A stretch of 64,000 nucleotides of DNA from Perkinsus olseni. Lineage: Eukaryota > Perkinsozoa > Perkinsida > Perkinsidae. The position numbers were made by a program, and so were the translations under genes. The stretch covers positions 1 to 64,000 of the forward strand of contig JABANP010000273.1 in NCBI GenBank assembly GCA_013115135.1, written 5' to 3'. Below, piece after piece: positions 24,167 to 36,955 of the stretch (the first letter of the stretch is position 1; every line of letters begins with the position of its first letter). Under the pieces are notes generated by a model that saw nothing but the letters and a program-made list of their open reading frames with translations, was not told where the DNA came from and ran no database searches.

Positions 24167-27100
24167 ATGTTCCGATACCGACCGCCTGGGGCGCGGTTTA
24201 ACCCCAGCTGGCATCTGCGTGGGGGAATGTTCACAGGCAGGAGAACTCTCGATGAGAGCTTCTCTTGGGAAGGAGTTTGTACGTGGATTTACGATGAAGC
24301 TGAATTTTCAGGATGGAAGAGAAATTATCAGGAGAATTTTTCGTTGAACCAAGATGGGACAGCGCTGCTGATGGTCTCGCATTACCTCAGACACTCCCTG
24401 TCCGAGATGGCCCGAGATTCATGGCCGAATAACAGAGCGATTGAAGGAGCCTGATAGCCTCACTGGGTCGTCATGTGATGGTCTTGTCGAGGACCTCAGA
24501 GAGATATCGGAGATACTACTTTGGGGAGAGCAGAACGACCATCAGGAACTTTTTGACTACTTCTGTGAGAAGGAAATGCTGGGCAACTTCGTAGGCTGGG
24601 GAAGGTGGAATCTGCGATGCTCCTGAGGCGTAGTCATGATAATTTTGGTGGTGATTCTGTCGGGAAGATTGTGTTAAAAAGGGAGGCTTGCCGTAGAGCT
24701 CGTCGCAGGGCAGGCATGGTTAGGGGATTCACAACCACACAACTCGGGTATTTGTTTCAGTATAGTTACACAATGGGACTACACTAGGTCTTTGCCCTAC
24801 TGGAAAGTATGAGTTATTGGTGGTCAGGTGAAAGTGATCAGCATGCCTTCGATAGCTGTGGCTGTGAAGATCCAGTTGCTACAGACGATGAGTCTTCTTA
24901 CGCAGAACCTCAGGACGAGGACCTCCCTTATCTACGTTTTCAGCAACGATCATATCAATAACCTGATAAGTGAGTGAGACGTAGCGTGTTCAATTTCGAT
25001 ACTCCGAAACTGAAACAAAGTTGCGAAGCGCGGAACATGAAAACGCATGTTCTGGTTCGCGGTTGTCGCCTTTTCGTCACTCCTGCCATGTCCGGTCGGC
25101 CGGGGCAGGATGTCGCTATGCTATAGGCAATAGTTTACTCTAGGGTATGTTTGATCATCATGAACAGTACTGGCAATATTATCAAGAGTCCTCTGTGTCT
25201 CGTAGCGTGGGCCTTTGTTCACCGTCATCATCCACTCTTTCACTAGCTCGAGAATCCCAGTATCATCACTGCGCGCTGTCAGAATACTGATGATACTCAT
25301 ATCCAGTGAATTGAATTTGGTCTGAGAGGAAATGATATGATAACGTTGGTATTACTGATAGAAAGAACGGAGGTATCATCCTCCCTTGAAGCCTTGTCAA
25401 AATTCGTCTCTTCCCTTCTACGGGAAATACATTTTTATGTTGGCCTTCTGAGTATCTCCATCTGTCAGGTGTCCCTTGTGACTGGTCTGCGGATGAGGAG
25501 CTCCTCTCCTACTACGTCACCTTCGTCAAGGGCCTGGCGCTCAGGCTCGACCCAGAGATGCTCACCCTCTTCTTCCACAGCGACCAGTTCGTACGTTGGA
25601 ACATCCCCAGCACGAATCTTGGAGCCTGCGGTCGTCTTCAGGTTCTCTACACGGTCCCCATACGCCTCTACAACAGTGCTGACGCCATGGTCAGGACGTC
25701 CGTACGGACGCTAACTTTGGCCATCTACCAGGTGGCCGATCGGTCTTGCATGGACTTTCTGGTAAGAACCATTCTCGCTGTTCTTGTCGCGGTACGACCA
25801 TTGCCGGTCTTCTGCTATCGCCACCATCTTGCATCCTTTGGTACGCCCATCTTCACCTAGCGACGTCCTCTCGTCGCACGCTACTCGTATGTTGCCATGT
25901 TGGGATGGTATTATTGGCGTAGATATTCTGTTAACGTTGAAGCTTGCTGCTTCCACGGCTGTAGGATACTCGCTTCTTCTCGACACCTCCCACTTTGATC
26001 TGCAGCAACTTTCTCCTCGGAGAAAAGTGGCCCTGGAGAAGGGAAGTGGTCGTCGTCATTGCTGCCAGGTTGCCAACAGCGGAGGTTACTTCGCCCTGCT
26101 GAGCAAAGGCTTGCGAGAACAATGGCAGAAGCTCGGCGACTTGAGCGTGTCAAGGCGAGTGGCGGAGTCGGCCGTGGATGATGTTGTGGATGTGTTGCTG
26201 TATATTGCTGATATTTTTACTGTGGAGAATCCTACTGTAAGTTGAGGGGCTGCTGGAGCTTGTTCGTCTTCGGCCAGAGTCAACCTAAGGTTCTCCAAAG
26301 CAAAAGTGGGTCGGAAAAGTATTACTGTGTTTAATAGCGCTCTCGCTCTCTAACCTACTGTACTAGATAATCAGGGCTCCTGGCCCTATGGCGGATTCCT
26401 GATCGCTCATACCATAACTTGCCAGATTCAACCATTATTGGACCTACTGGTAGACAAGTTGTTCATGTACGCTCTCGAGCCCCTCCTGTCACCGCCGTCC
26501 CAGTCCCCGCGCGGCCATTGCAGCAGAACTCTCTCCAAGTTCGTCGTGCTCCAGCTGATGCACTATGTGGACGTCCCCATTATGCGTGAGAGAATGAAGG
26601 AGCTACGCCCCTCCGTTTTTGGCCTGCATGATGATGAGGAGACGATAGTGGTTTTGGATGCTGCTATGATCGCTGAGTCGCCGGAGCTACTGCCAGAGGT
26701 AGGCACCAGTGGTTGAGTCAAATTTGATGATAGTATCTTCGGTTTTTTTACTCTTGCGGGTCCCGACTTGGCCGCGGGGAGGGGCACGCCGTACTATCTT
26801 GCCAAGGAGCTATTTGTTTTCATACACGAGTATTCGTGAAATGACCGGTTAAATCCGTTATCAGGTAGACTGATTTACGGGATTTATTAATAAAGTAATT
26901 TATGGCTCACAGCAACTAGGCTCGCTGCTCGTGGACTGCTAACTTCACTTCCGCTGTTCACGGGCGATGCTTCGGCTGCAAGCTCAACAAGCTTGTGAAT
27001 TACAGTGTGCAGCCGGGAAACCACATGTTATAATTTGTAATCGTTTTCAGGACCCTGAGTTGCCGGAGAAGTGCCTGCGGTTGGTCGAAAAAGGTTTCAA

Positions 27101-28756
27101 TGACGAGTGGCATATCATTACCATTCAGCTGCTGCTGGCGGTGTATAGGATGACCGTCCGAGACGAGAGCTCCAAAACACCGAATGATCGCTCCTGGAGG
27201 TGTTTCCGTACGGTGGCGGAGACCGCTCGAAAGACTGTACTCGATGGCCCTCGAGGGTTGCTGTATAGGGAGGCTATCGCCAGTGCTGAGGAGGAGCTAG
27301 GGGAGGCTGAAGGGCCCTCTGCAGAGGGTAGGCTGAAATAGTCCATTCATCGTCAGCTATGGATGCGACTCGTACTCGTATCATACGAGTACTGCGGTCG
27401 TATTTGATGAATCATCATCATTATTGGTGATCCTCTTCGCTGTCTTCCGTGTAGCGTATCTCTCTCCTTTTGGCGAATCATGGAAACATTTAGTCTGGCA
27501 CATGGAGCGTGACCCTGTCTTCTCGACGAGCTCGCTCGTCATCGCTCATGTTTCAGGTATCGACAGTATCGTGTCAACAATAGCGAGTACACCCCCAGGG
27601 CGACCCGGTCTTCTTCCCCCGCCATCTCCTGTGAAGTCCCCAGGGAAGTACACGATTGACTTCATCTCGCTGCTGAGACGAGAGCTGCTGCCGGGGATCA
27701 GCACGCCGCCAGGCGAGGACCCTGAGCGTGCTTTGGCTAACTTGAAGGAAGGGAGCACTTCCGATTTAGGTGAGGGAATCTTTTCTGTGCGTGTCCGGAA
27801 ATTCGGCCTTCGCTTACTTCCGACCGCTTCCGTATACCACAATTTTGTCGAATACGATCCGCAGGACGCGTCGTTGGCGACAACTCGTCGCGTAGGGGTC
27901 TCGCGTCTGTCGCACATGCGCAGGGTTATATCAATGATTGGAGATGAGCAGGGAAGGGAGTGGTATCACTTTCTGATGGATAATTACTTTTTTGGTATGC
28001 TGGAATTACCCTACTTATTACCATCTGAAGTCTGCACAACCATATGAGTGTTGTAGAAACATATTCTTATGATTCACTCATTAACAACAGGCAATTATCC
28101 TCGTTCTAGGATGAGCTGCAGGGACAGAATGATCGTCACAGTAGCAGAGATGTCTCTAAATCTCAACAGTATTTCGTCGTTGAAAAACTTCCACTATGGC
28201 AGAATTCATGGCGGAACCGCTCGGGGCCGTGGTTCCTGATGTAGTTGGCTACTAACGACAGAGAGGTGAATCCGATCCATTTTCAGGTCAATCTGATAGG
28301 CTGAGTTGCTCCTGCATAGCGTTGGGGTCATCAGAAGTGAATGCCATAAGCCAGGCCCAGATGGCGAAGTCGGCCGAGGCCCTTTACGTGATCCTGTGGA
28401 ACGCGGCTTTCTTGCTCGCGGCCCCTGAGCGGACGCGCCCGGGCTACGGCATAGTTCGGCACGTCGCGCCGATGGCGACCACCGAAGTGTCGTTGGACAG
28501 AGAGAAACCATGTAGGCCTCGGGCAATTTCGTGGCGCGTGACAAAGTTGCTGTTACCCTTGTCAGGCCAGTTGAAAGTGAAGTTGCGTTCTTCGTCGAAC
28601 TTGGTTTTGGTTTTCCCCGATGAGAGTCGGTGTAGAATAGCGTACCAGCATCTAGAGAGCAGCCGCGAAGAGTGTCTCAAGAAACAGTACCGAGCCCTTG
28701 TTGACCGTTTCCTGTTGTCTGACGAGTATGGTGATGATAAGCTTCGTGGCGTGTGA
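24167..28756 (+). CDS. CLEC16A: CLEC16A/TT9-like FPL-domain protein (multi-exon)
   Basis: Endosomal/Golgi trafficking and autophagy regulator of the CLEC16A/Gop-1 family. The FPL domain reads YLRHSLSEMARD, then LREISEILLWGEQND with FDYFCEKEMLGNFV (about 24490-24590), LLQTMSLLTQNLRTRTSLIY (about 24870-24945), ELLSYYVTFVKGLALRLDPE (about 25500), MVRTSVRTLTLAIYQV (about 25690) and YFALLSKGLREQWQKLGDL (about 26090). The family C-terminus follows: ALYVILWNAAFLL, PGYGIVRHVAP and VKLRSSSNLVLVFPDESRC near 28380-28640, with the stop at 28754-28756. At least eight introns are implied. The start is uncertain: 24167 is the first ATG of the exon carrying YLRHSL, but its join to LVEDLREI is not explained by a simple GT-AG intron. 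Confidence 0.8.
28525..28543 (+). repeat. GTGGCGCGTGACA motif in a 54-nt CLEC16A intron
   Basis: AATTTCGTGGCGCGTGACA lies in the intron at 28512-28565 (GTAGGCCTCGGG...TTGTCAG). It differs by one base from the motif at 60571-60589. Confidence 0.65.
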
Positions 28757-28931
28757 CTGTGAGCGAGCGTGGTGTTCTCAGTGCACGTTCGCCAATCGAT
28801 GAAAGTTTGCTGTATTCCAACTCGGAATGAACAATGAGGGTTGATCGACTAGGTTAAGACACAGAAGGGACAATTGTGTTAGCTAGAGAGAAATTAAAGA
28901 GTTACGGCAATTATTGTGCAAGCCCGTCACA

Positions 28932-31900
28932 ATGTCTGAGCAGACACCAGTAGAGCTGCACAACTGGAGCGGGCCGGCGAGGGACTTGCGTTCTACTTCG
29001 ACTGCCAAGGCGGTCGTTGGTCGAGAGGAGCCCTCTGCTGGGCTTTGCTGCCCGGAGTTCACAACGGACATCTTCTCACGTCGAGAGATCAATGCGCCCA
29101 CTGCATTCGTCTGGTTGGCGGTAGTAATCTTAGCTTGATCCATGGAAGATTCACGTTGATAAGATACACCTGGTCAGCTTCTTCTTTGCGTTGAAGCTTT
29201 ACTTCGAGATTGACACGAACTTGCAGTACCACGATCGCCTCATACAGCAGCACTGCGGCCAGGCGGAGCACCTCTCGTACGGTGTCTGTGTCTCGGACGC
29301 TTGGAAGCTCGCGTACGGTGAGCGAGTCAGGGCCTAGTTTGACCAGAGGCCTTCGACAGATTCTACGACGAGTTCCCATTACAACATCATGGGGCGAGAG
29401 ATTTTACATTCACGTTCCAGACGACCAGCACACCACCGACGTTCATTTTGGTGGTCGTGCCGGAGGGGCCGAACGGGCCGAAGTTCCATGAGAGATACTC
29501 GGTAACTCTGTCAGAGCTCGATTCGGCTGGAAGAAGTACCGCCTTTGTTGAACAACGGTTGTTGAAGTGAATTGACAAGCACTGTCTCTCTTGATCTTTT
29601 ACCGTGCGTGCCTTCCACTGAAACTAGTCGGAGGACTCGTTTAGCATTGAGCCTCCGACGGCTAGCGTTAAAAAACGCTAAAACCTTCGCCTCGACTACG
29701 CGAGGGCCGATGCTTAGTCGATGAGTGCACTTAAGAGCTGTCTGCTGCGGCTCAGGTGCGCATAACACGACGTGGTGGAAGCCAGGGCCCACCAGAGATA
29801 TTCTACAGACCTCGGAACTACGGCGTGCACAGCATCATGGTCCTCGACGAGAGTAGGCCGCCGTCTTGTCAACGCTGTTTAGTCGGCCTGTGTGTTTGAA
29901 CCGGTCATGCAATATGCAATTAACCTGGGCATCCCCTCATCATCTCTTCTGTTCAACTGGAACCGACATCATGTTCTCCCCAGCTCCGAGGATTTTCACT
30001 AAGATCGGAAACGCATTGAAGATAACCGTACGCGTACCGACTTCTTCAGACTTTCACCCGATGGGCCCAGTTCTTTGTGGAGGGGGGCTTTAGTCGCACG
30101 CCGCATTTTGCCTGGATGAGATCCTGATTCAATTCGATCGTCATCTCTCCACGGCTTCTACAAGCTCCGGCGATGGGCGCACTCGTCTGGTTGGTTTGCC
30201 CTCTTCTCGAGTACTCCTGCTGCTGCCTAGGCACTGAGTCCGCCGCCCAGCTGTCGGATCCCATCCAATGGGACGGGCTCGTCGTTGATACCACGCGAAG
30301 TGTTGGATACGGTGATGATTCGACCTTCGATGTGGTGCGAGAACGACTGAAGATCTTCGTAGAGGATGCTGACATACCCCACTTGGAAATGGTGAGGCTT
30401 CGAAGTGCTCAACTGAACACAGCTGTGAACTTCGAATCAATTATTCTGACCCAAAAACTGTTTCGTGTCATAAAGGCGTTACGTCTAGGCGTGGTTTCCG
30501 CTTTTTTTGTCCGTAGACCATAATCGCGAACGTCACCGGCTAGTCACGTAGACTTGCCAATCTACAATTTTGGCCGCCGCTACTTTTTCCTCCATTCACT
30601 GTTGAAGAGTTTGTTGCCTTAGCGCGGAGATTTCATCTTTGAGGCATTATCGTAGGCTTTTTCAACCTCCATTGCATCAAATGGTTCACTGACCGTGAAA
30701 GCGGATCAAAAACGGTAAAGTGCTGAAGTATTTTAATCACGACTCAGGTGCGCTCCCATCCAGTATGTTCCGTGCCCAAAGCGTGGCACGCCCTCAGCGA
30801 TCATGCAGTTGGCGAGGAGCACTTCCACTTGGCGGCCTCGAGATACCTGGTGAGATACGCTTGTCACAGTGCTACTAAGACAGCATGGATTGAATGAGAT
30901 GCTCTGATTTTCCTGTTCGCTCCTTGCAGCAGCAGCAGCAGCATCCGGGCTTATTGAATAACGAAACACAGAGCTCATCGTTAAATTGCTAGCTCATCGG
31001 TTTTGAGTCTAATCAAGCTGGCCACGGCGTTTGACTTCAGACTCTCACTCACTCTACTCCCACACAACTTTTACAGTCGGCTCTACCTCTCAAGGTGTGT
31101 ATTTGAATATTTAACAAGCACGGAGCTCATCGTTATATCGCTAGCACATCGGCGTCAGAGGCAACGACAGAGTGACTGCTCGCCGGCACGAAAATAACTC
31201 TCCCGAGGTTGCCACTTGTACCACCTGCCATTCGTATGCTACCGTCAACCCGGATGCCGTCAGGACGCGTCGTCTCTGTCATCTCAGGTTGGAGTTTCCT
31301 GCTGGATCACACTGATATCATGCGTTCTCGTTTGGCGGTGGTTCGGCGCGGCTTCTACTGAGGGCGTTCGAGGAGCCTCCACGAGTTTTGCCTGGCTGGT
31401 CGGGCTCAAGAGTGTCCTTCACGACTTGCCCCTGCAAGTTGGGATTCTGCTCTATCTCTACAGGTAGGAGCTTCCAGTAGTATCACGGCATCCCAATGGA
31501 GAGTCTCCATAGTACCTTCATGATAGCATGCTGTAGCGCAACACGGCAACTTAAAGGACAAGTTTGTATACTCGACTAGCGATAGAGTGAACAATAAGCA
31601 TATCCAGCGCAACTTGGCCCACCACTGGCAGTGTGTGGTACGCACGAACGAGACGTTCAGCGAGATGATGGTCTTCTTCTTTTCTTGCCAATTGGTCGCG
31701 GCCTGGCCTTATAGGCCCTAAGGCGGCCACAGATCCTCTTTGTTGTAGCGCAAGTCATCGGAAGTTTCAAGAGATGATTGTGGGCCACAGAACCTTGGTC
31801 GTCTCAGGTGGTACGATGCTGGCGGAGAGCGATGCCAGCTCTGTCTCCTCGATCCGGTTCATTGCGACACAGCGGAGCATCCCTTCCACCCCACTAACAT

Positions 31901-32765
31901 GGTGCTCACGTCAACAGTCAATAGCCCTTCAGTTCACGCGGATTCACCTGCTCACTTTCAGGTGGCGATGCTCACGATTCTCTTATCGGCGCTGTCGAAT
32001 CAGCTACTGTATCGGCCCAAACTCAACACAAGAGGTGCGAAGGCGCATGAGGAGTGCTCTCGCGGATTTTCGTACTTGCTGTTTTTGCCGTCATGCTCTC
32101 CAGCTGGGTTATGAGTCATAACCTAGCTGAAGGGTGAGTCACAGCTTATGGCTAGGCCCTCCCGGCAAGTACGTAATTTACAACAAGACTTAGGCCATTC
32201 GACTAGGTGCAATCTCGAGTACTGAGTTCGATATCGATCACTAAAACCCCAGCCTTCCATCCACGACCTCGCGTGACGCTGGGAGAAGAGCTCATGTCGC
32301 GAATCGATTAGCCGGAGAGAAGACGCTCCCCCCAGGCGACCTCTATTGCTGCGGTCGATTCGGGACGACGAGCTGTAGTCTCAGTGGGAAGAGAAAGGCG
32401 TGGGAAGTTCCCACACCCATGACAGAATTAGTTAGCGGCCTAGGCGATCTGGCGCTCATTGGTGGACTTACTCCGATTATCCAACAGGTAATCCTGATGA
32501 TGACGATATACTTCGCTTCGGTGTCCGCCTGGTTGCCGCGTGTATTTCGACTTTGCCATTCTCCACTGCTATGATCGTCTTCAATGCGTCAATGGTGGGT
32601 GGTGTGAATTTGGTAAGTTACTCGGAGGACTGTATCTCCGCCCAGTGGCCAATGCAGGTGCACCTGCTCTTCGCTGTCCCTTGCGCCATCGGATGGACTT
32701 CCCTCATCACTATGGTGTGCTATCCCATGATTCTCACTATTGAATATATTGATGAGAATGTCTAG
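28932..32765 (+). CDS. Unrecognised multi-pass membrane protein (multi-exon)
   Basis: I do not recognise the family. The first exon starts MSEQTPVELHNWSG (ATG at 28932; an in-frame ATG lies at 28914) and ends in a hydrophobic segment, NAPTAFVWLAVVILA. A lumenal-type domain follows: IHLVSFFFALKLYFEIDTN (about 29170), then FTFTFQTTSTPPTFILVVVP and KFHERYSVTLSELD (about 29400-29520). Further exons give hydrophobic stretches: GVSCWITLISCVLVWRWF (about 31290), EMMVFFFSCQLVAAW (about 31660), VAMLTILLSALSNQ (about 31970), LVAACISTLPFSTAMIVF (about 32530) and LLFAVPCAIGWTSLITMV (about 32680). The protein ends EYIDENV at 32765. A beta-rich N-terminal domain followed by five or more helices recalls GOLD-domain/7TM families, but I cannot assign it. 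The exon order is inferred from orientation, and parts may belong to two genes. Confidence 0.5.
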
Positions 32766-32870
32766 ACTGGAGCGGCTTTTGTGTTGAAGAGTGCTTCTTG
32801 CCCAACTCTGAGCGCAAGCCCGTACCGCAACTTCAATTTTACATGTGATCATGGGTCACTTTAATCAAAG

Positions 32871-33860
32871 TCAAATCAACCGCGACAGTCGATCAGCGCA
32901 CATCTTCCACCGGCCTTTTATCGTTCGCTTGATGGTGGCCTTGACGGAGTTGCTCGGTCGGTCGGGCAGCACGAACTCAGTGGGGCTGTAGAGCTTCTCT
33001 AGGGTTAGGATGAGGAGCGATACACGCTCGAATTCGACTGGGGGGAGGGTCACGTAGAGGGCCGAGTATTGGGCATGTGACGAACAAGTCATCCTGAGAT
33101 GATGAATTCTGTGAATAACGGGTACGCCAAAATTTACCGATAATTTAGCGACTCGAAAATAGAGCTTCTCAGTCTGACCAGACCTCCTGACGGAAGCCTT
33201 TTGAGGAACCACCTTATAATCTCTTCATAACGATCAGCGCCAAAAGCCACCACGGAATCGAGCACATCGGTGAAGTCTGACTATAAACTCACGCACGCGC
33301 ACACATTGCCTTGACTGAGTCACGAAATGTACTGAAAGCAGGGGCCGCTGTGGGAAAGCCTCTGGGCGTCCGCAAGCTGAAGCAAGGTTGATGCAACCTT
33401 CAATTCTCAGTCGACTTCCCACCTTGGTAGGAGATGGGCCGTGCTGGCGTACAAAAGCGGATAACAGTGACAATCAGCCTGCCTCACAGGCTGAGGAACG
33501 GCAACTGCTCGTCAGGCCCACTAGCTGGTGACGGTGAGAGGGTATGAGCCCTCCGGCTCTTCTTGAGCGATCATTCATCTCCAGAAACTGCGACGTCGCC
33601 AGCGCCGTCATGGACGTGCGAAACAACATCTACATAGCGCTTCACATCTGTCACTTTCGCATGTCCCAAAGCGCAGATTCGTTGAACGTCTATTGCGAGA
33701 CTGTTGCCAACGCTTAAAAGCCTCACGTTCAATGGCGCCACCGAATAGCCTACTATAATGTCTACACCATTTCCTGATCAAACGAATACTCCAAGAGTAC
33801 TCTGACGAGGTTACCAGCACAGTCGAGTACCGCAACACTCACAACACCTGGTTGCCCCTA
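32871..33860 (-). CDS. Hypothetical protein, at least three exons
   Basis: Not recognised. The two 3' exons are well supported: DFTDVLDSVVAFGADRYEE then IIRWFLKRLPSGGL and FESLNYR, an intron GTAAATTTT...ATCTCAG (about 33142-33098), then MTCSSHAQYSALYVTL and EKLYSPTEFVLPDRPSN, with the stop at 32871. An upstream exon reads VRLLSVGNSLAIDVQRICAL and then HAKVTDVKRYVDVVSHVHDG near 33590-33740. How it joins and where the protein starts are unclear. The gene is convergent with the membrane protein gene, about 105 bp apart. Confidence 0.42.
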
Positions 33861-34879
33861 GGCACTGACGTTGTCACACAGGTCGAAGAAGTGTATCGGT
33901 TACACTGCAGCCTACCATGAATAGGTCGTGCAAACGATAAACGAGTAGATGACCAAGGACGCCATAAATCGGGGTTTGAATTGGAACCGATTGCCATACG
34001 CTTCAGATCGAGCATGACGAGAAATAAATTTCGGGTGAATATGGTCCGACAAAAAAATAAAATTTGTGGCGAAAACTAAGTAGAGTGAACACCCTTATAA
34101 TGGGCTAGTGAGAGGCTTTTATCAGGAAATGGTGTAGTATGCTACAACGCTTTGAATGCTCGTGATTGCCAACGTAACACTAGTATGCTCATGACCAGCG
34201 GTCCTTCCGCCATACTTGTGGCCATAGCGAGGTCAGGTACCTTTGGCAATAGATGCGTCACAGTTGAACGTCATCCTATTGGGTGGTTGCGGGATCGGAA
34301 TGAAGGCCTTCGCCAAAAATGACTGGTCGAAGGCTTATCACTCATCCGCCTGCGGCTAGGCCAACCGAACCAACCCCAAGGACGCCGGCTGGGGCAGATT
34401 GTAGATCGGAACCCGTGGTGTCATGCTCAGTGGCCCGACATCGGCTAGCATCCCCAAGTTCTGTAATAGCCACATCCAATCGACAAACTCCTGAAAAGAC
34501 CTAGTGGAGTACTGACCGTAACCCCCGTCAACCCGAAACCCGACTCAGGTCCCCCTTCGGGCGACCATCACCTCAAACCCGAAGGCCTAGGGTTATAGGT
34601 CATAGGTTACCCGAGAGTCAAAAGCGTAGTCCCAATCCTCTCCCGGGCGAGCGCGAAACTTCTTTAGAAAATGGCAACTTTCTTTAGAAAAATGGTTTTT
34701 CCCAGATGTTCATTATCTTCTCTTAACGTGCTGAAAGTGATCCAGAGGTTGGTAGTGAGAAATTCATATTTTTGGTGGCGCACAAGTTGCCGTTGTGCGC
34801 TCTGACGGACTTCGGCGGAGTCGGTCCGCGTGGTAACCTCACTCACGCTTACTCTCCTGCGTAGGTTGCTACCCCATCA
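33861..34879. other. Intergenic upstream of the PAP array
   Basis: AT-rich stretches and no convincing coding frame. It contains a short imperfect direct repeat (CTTTAGAAAA(A)TGG at about 34656 and 34681) and a GCGCACAA/TTGTGCGC foldback at about 34778-34801. Confidence 0.4.
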
Positions 34880-36563
34880 ATGAGTTCTACGTCACCGTGT
34901 TCACGGCCTCGAATACGATCTGTGAGACGGCTCATATCGGGCTTATGCTTCTTCACAGCCGTGGTCCTCCTCAAGGGCTGTTCTAAATCGGGGGAATCCT
35001 CCGCTACTACCACAACAACCCCTGCACCACCACCCTCGCCTCTGCAACTGTCAACAAACATCCTTGAGAGGAGCTTCGACCAGCTGTTAGTTTCGTGGAC
35101 TTCGGAGTACCGTGCAAATCACGTTATCCATATCCTCGCGAAAGATGCCCTCTCGGACTACGTGGGTCGGCTGGAGACATCCGAGCACCCCGGAGGGACC
35201 GCAATCGTGAACCTTGTGAATGCTCGTAGTGGTGGTTATGAGTTGAGACTGCAAGACTCGCACGGTACGGTCATTTATACCGCGGACGTATCCTTCCGCC
35301 TCGGGGATGATGAGCCGACGCAAGGCCACATCACCTTAGAAGTAAATGGGTCTCTTCGTATCAGCTGGGTGAGCGGTTCTAGTGGCCGAGGGAGGGTCTT
35401 GTACAAGACAGGGTCCGCAGGCTGGGTGAGGTCCCTCGAGATGGCCGACCCGACGACGTATACTGTTGATGATCTCTGCGACCTGCCCGCGAAAGGTTCG
35501 GGTTGGCGCGACCCTGGCTACTTCCACTCCGTCCTCATTCCTAATTCACCGGAGTTGACGGTTCAATTTGGCTCTGATGAAGTCATGTCGGAAGAGTTCA
35601 AGCCTTCTAGTGCTCTACCGCCGGGCGACCCTACCCCGCACAGTGTGGGTTTGTTCGGTGACTTGGGGTTCACTGGTGTCACCACCCTGGGAGGGGCTGA
35701 AGGGTTGGGTAAGATCTTCTATGGTGACTTTCAAAGCCCCGCTCAAACGGCGATTACAGCGAACAAAAATATTCGTCTGAATGTTCTCATTGGTGATCTC
35801 GCCTACGCCAATGGCTTTCCTCACCCTCTGGGACCAATATGGCGCGGAAATAGAAGACACCTTTGGTATGCAGAACCCTCTCATGGTCAGCGTTGGCAAT
35901 CATGAATGGGGCTCCACCAACAACTCTCAGACCTGGCAGCCCAACTTTACTAATAATTACATGCTAAATGACGCTGGTGGCGAATGTGGCGTCCCATTCA
36001 AGCATCGTTATCCCAGGTTTAACGATTCTGGCTACGCCTGGTGGTACTCCTTCGACCACGGTCTGGTGCACTACGTAATGATGTCGAGCGAACATGAATT
36101 TACCAATGGCAGCGCCCAGCATCGGTGGCTCAGAGAAGATCTGGCCAAGGTCAACAGGAGCGTCACTCCATGGCTGGTCTTCACTTCTCACCGGCCTGTC
36201 TATCAGACCTGCACAAACCCCGGAATGGAAAGTGGTATCTTGCAGCATATGGAATCTGATATAAAACCGTTACTCGAAGAATTTGGTGTTGATCTCTTCG
36301 TCACTGGCCACTGGCATCGCTATGAGCGGACCAAGCCCATCAATGGTACTTATCATGCCCTGATCGGCTCCCCTCGGTACCTCGACCCCGCGTGTGCTCA
36401 TACTAGGCCATGGTGGTCGGAGGTGGTCTTTGATACTGTACTTGGCTACACCGAGATGAAGGTCCATAATGCTAGCATGCTGGAATGCATCTTCTGGGGG
36501 CACCCACCGAATGGCAGTGGTCAGAGTGTTAAGGTCATGGACAGCTACGTCTTGCAAAAGTGA
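34880..36563 (+). CDS. Purple acid phosphatase 1 of the tandem array (frameshifted)
   Basis: Secreted or membrane-anchored binuclear metallophosphatase. N-terminus: a basic stretch, hydrophobic helix FFTAVVLLKGC, then a Ser/Thr/Pro-rich linker. An FnIII-like domain follows (PTQGHITLEVNG, GWRDPGYFHSVLIP), then the metallophosphatase core with all five PAP blocks: GDLG, GDLAYANG, GNHEW, SHRPVY and GHWHRYE. SGGECGVP-type sequence (GGECGVPFKHRYP) and DPGYFHS place it near the plant PAP27 group. The frame changes at 35819-35820, where TTTCCTC should be TTTCTC, so the two halves (residues 1-313, and onward from LTLWDQYG) are in different frames. Apart from that the protein is intact, so this is either a sequencing slip or a recent lesion. 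Confidence 0.87.
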
Positions 36564-36955
36564 TGAAAGACGTCTTGGCTCAACTGCTAGGCCTACAGTT
36601 GAGCTTCGTCGGCAGAATATTCTTTCTAAGTGACTGGGTACATTGTTCGATTCATATTTTTCTCAAGATGATTTGAAGTAGTATTAGGTTTTTTAAGGAT
36701 TTCGAACCGCTTGCCGGACGATCTTTTGTTGTCGACGAGTCCCGAGGGCGGTGACGTCTTGGAAGTGTGCGTTTCGGAAGGGACTGCTAATTGGTGACGT
36801 TATCGTCACACCAACTCGCATGCTTGCTGCAACGGTAACCTATCTTCAAGCGTTTTATTATAAGGCAGGCCTTTGTACTTTTTTTCGGGAAATTTTTTGT
36901 TGCCGTGTTACCAGTGGGTCTCAGGGTTCGGATCAGGGCTTCTTTTGTTTCCCGA

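Noticed and set aside
34500..34620. AACCC/CCCTAGGGTT-like runs resembling telomeric repeats
   Set aside because: No regular tandem unit; scattered hexamers only.
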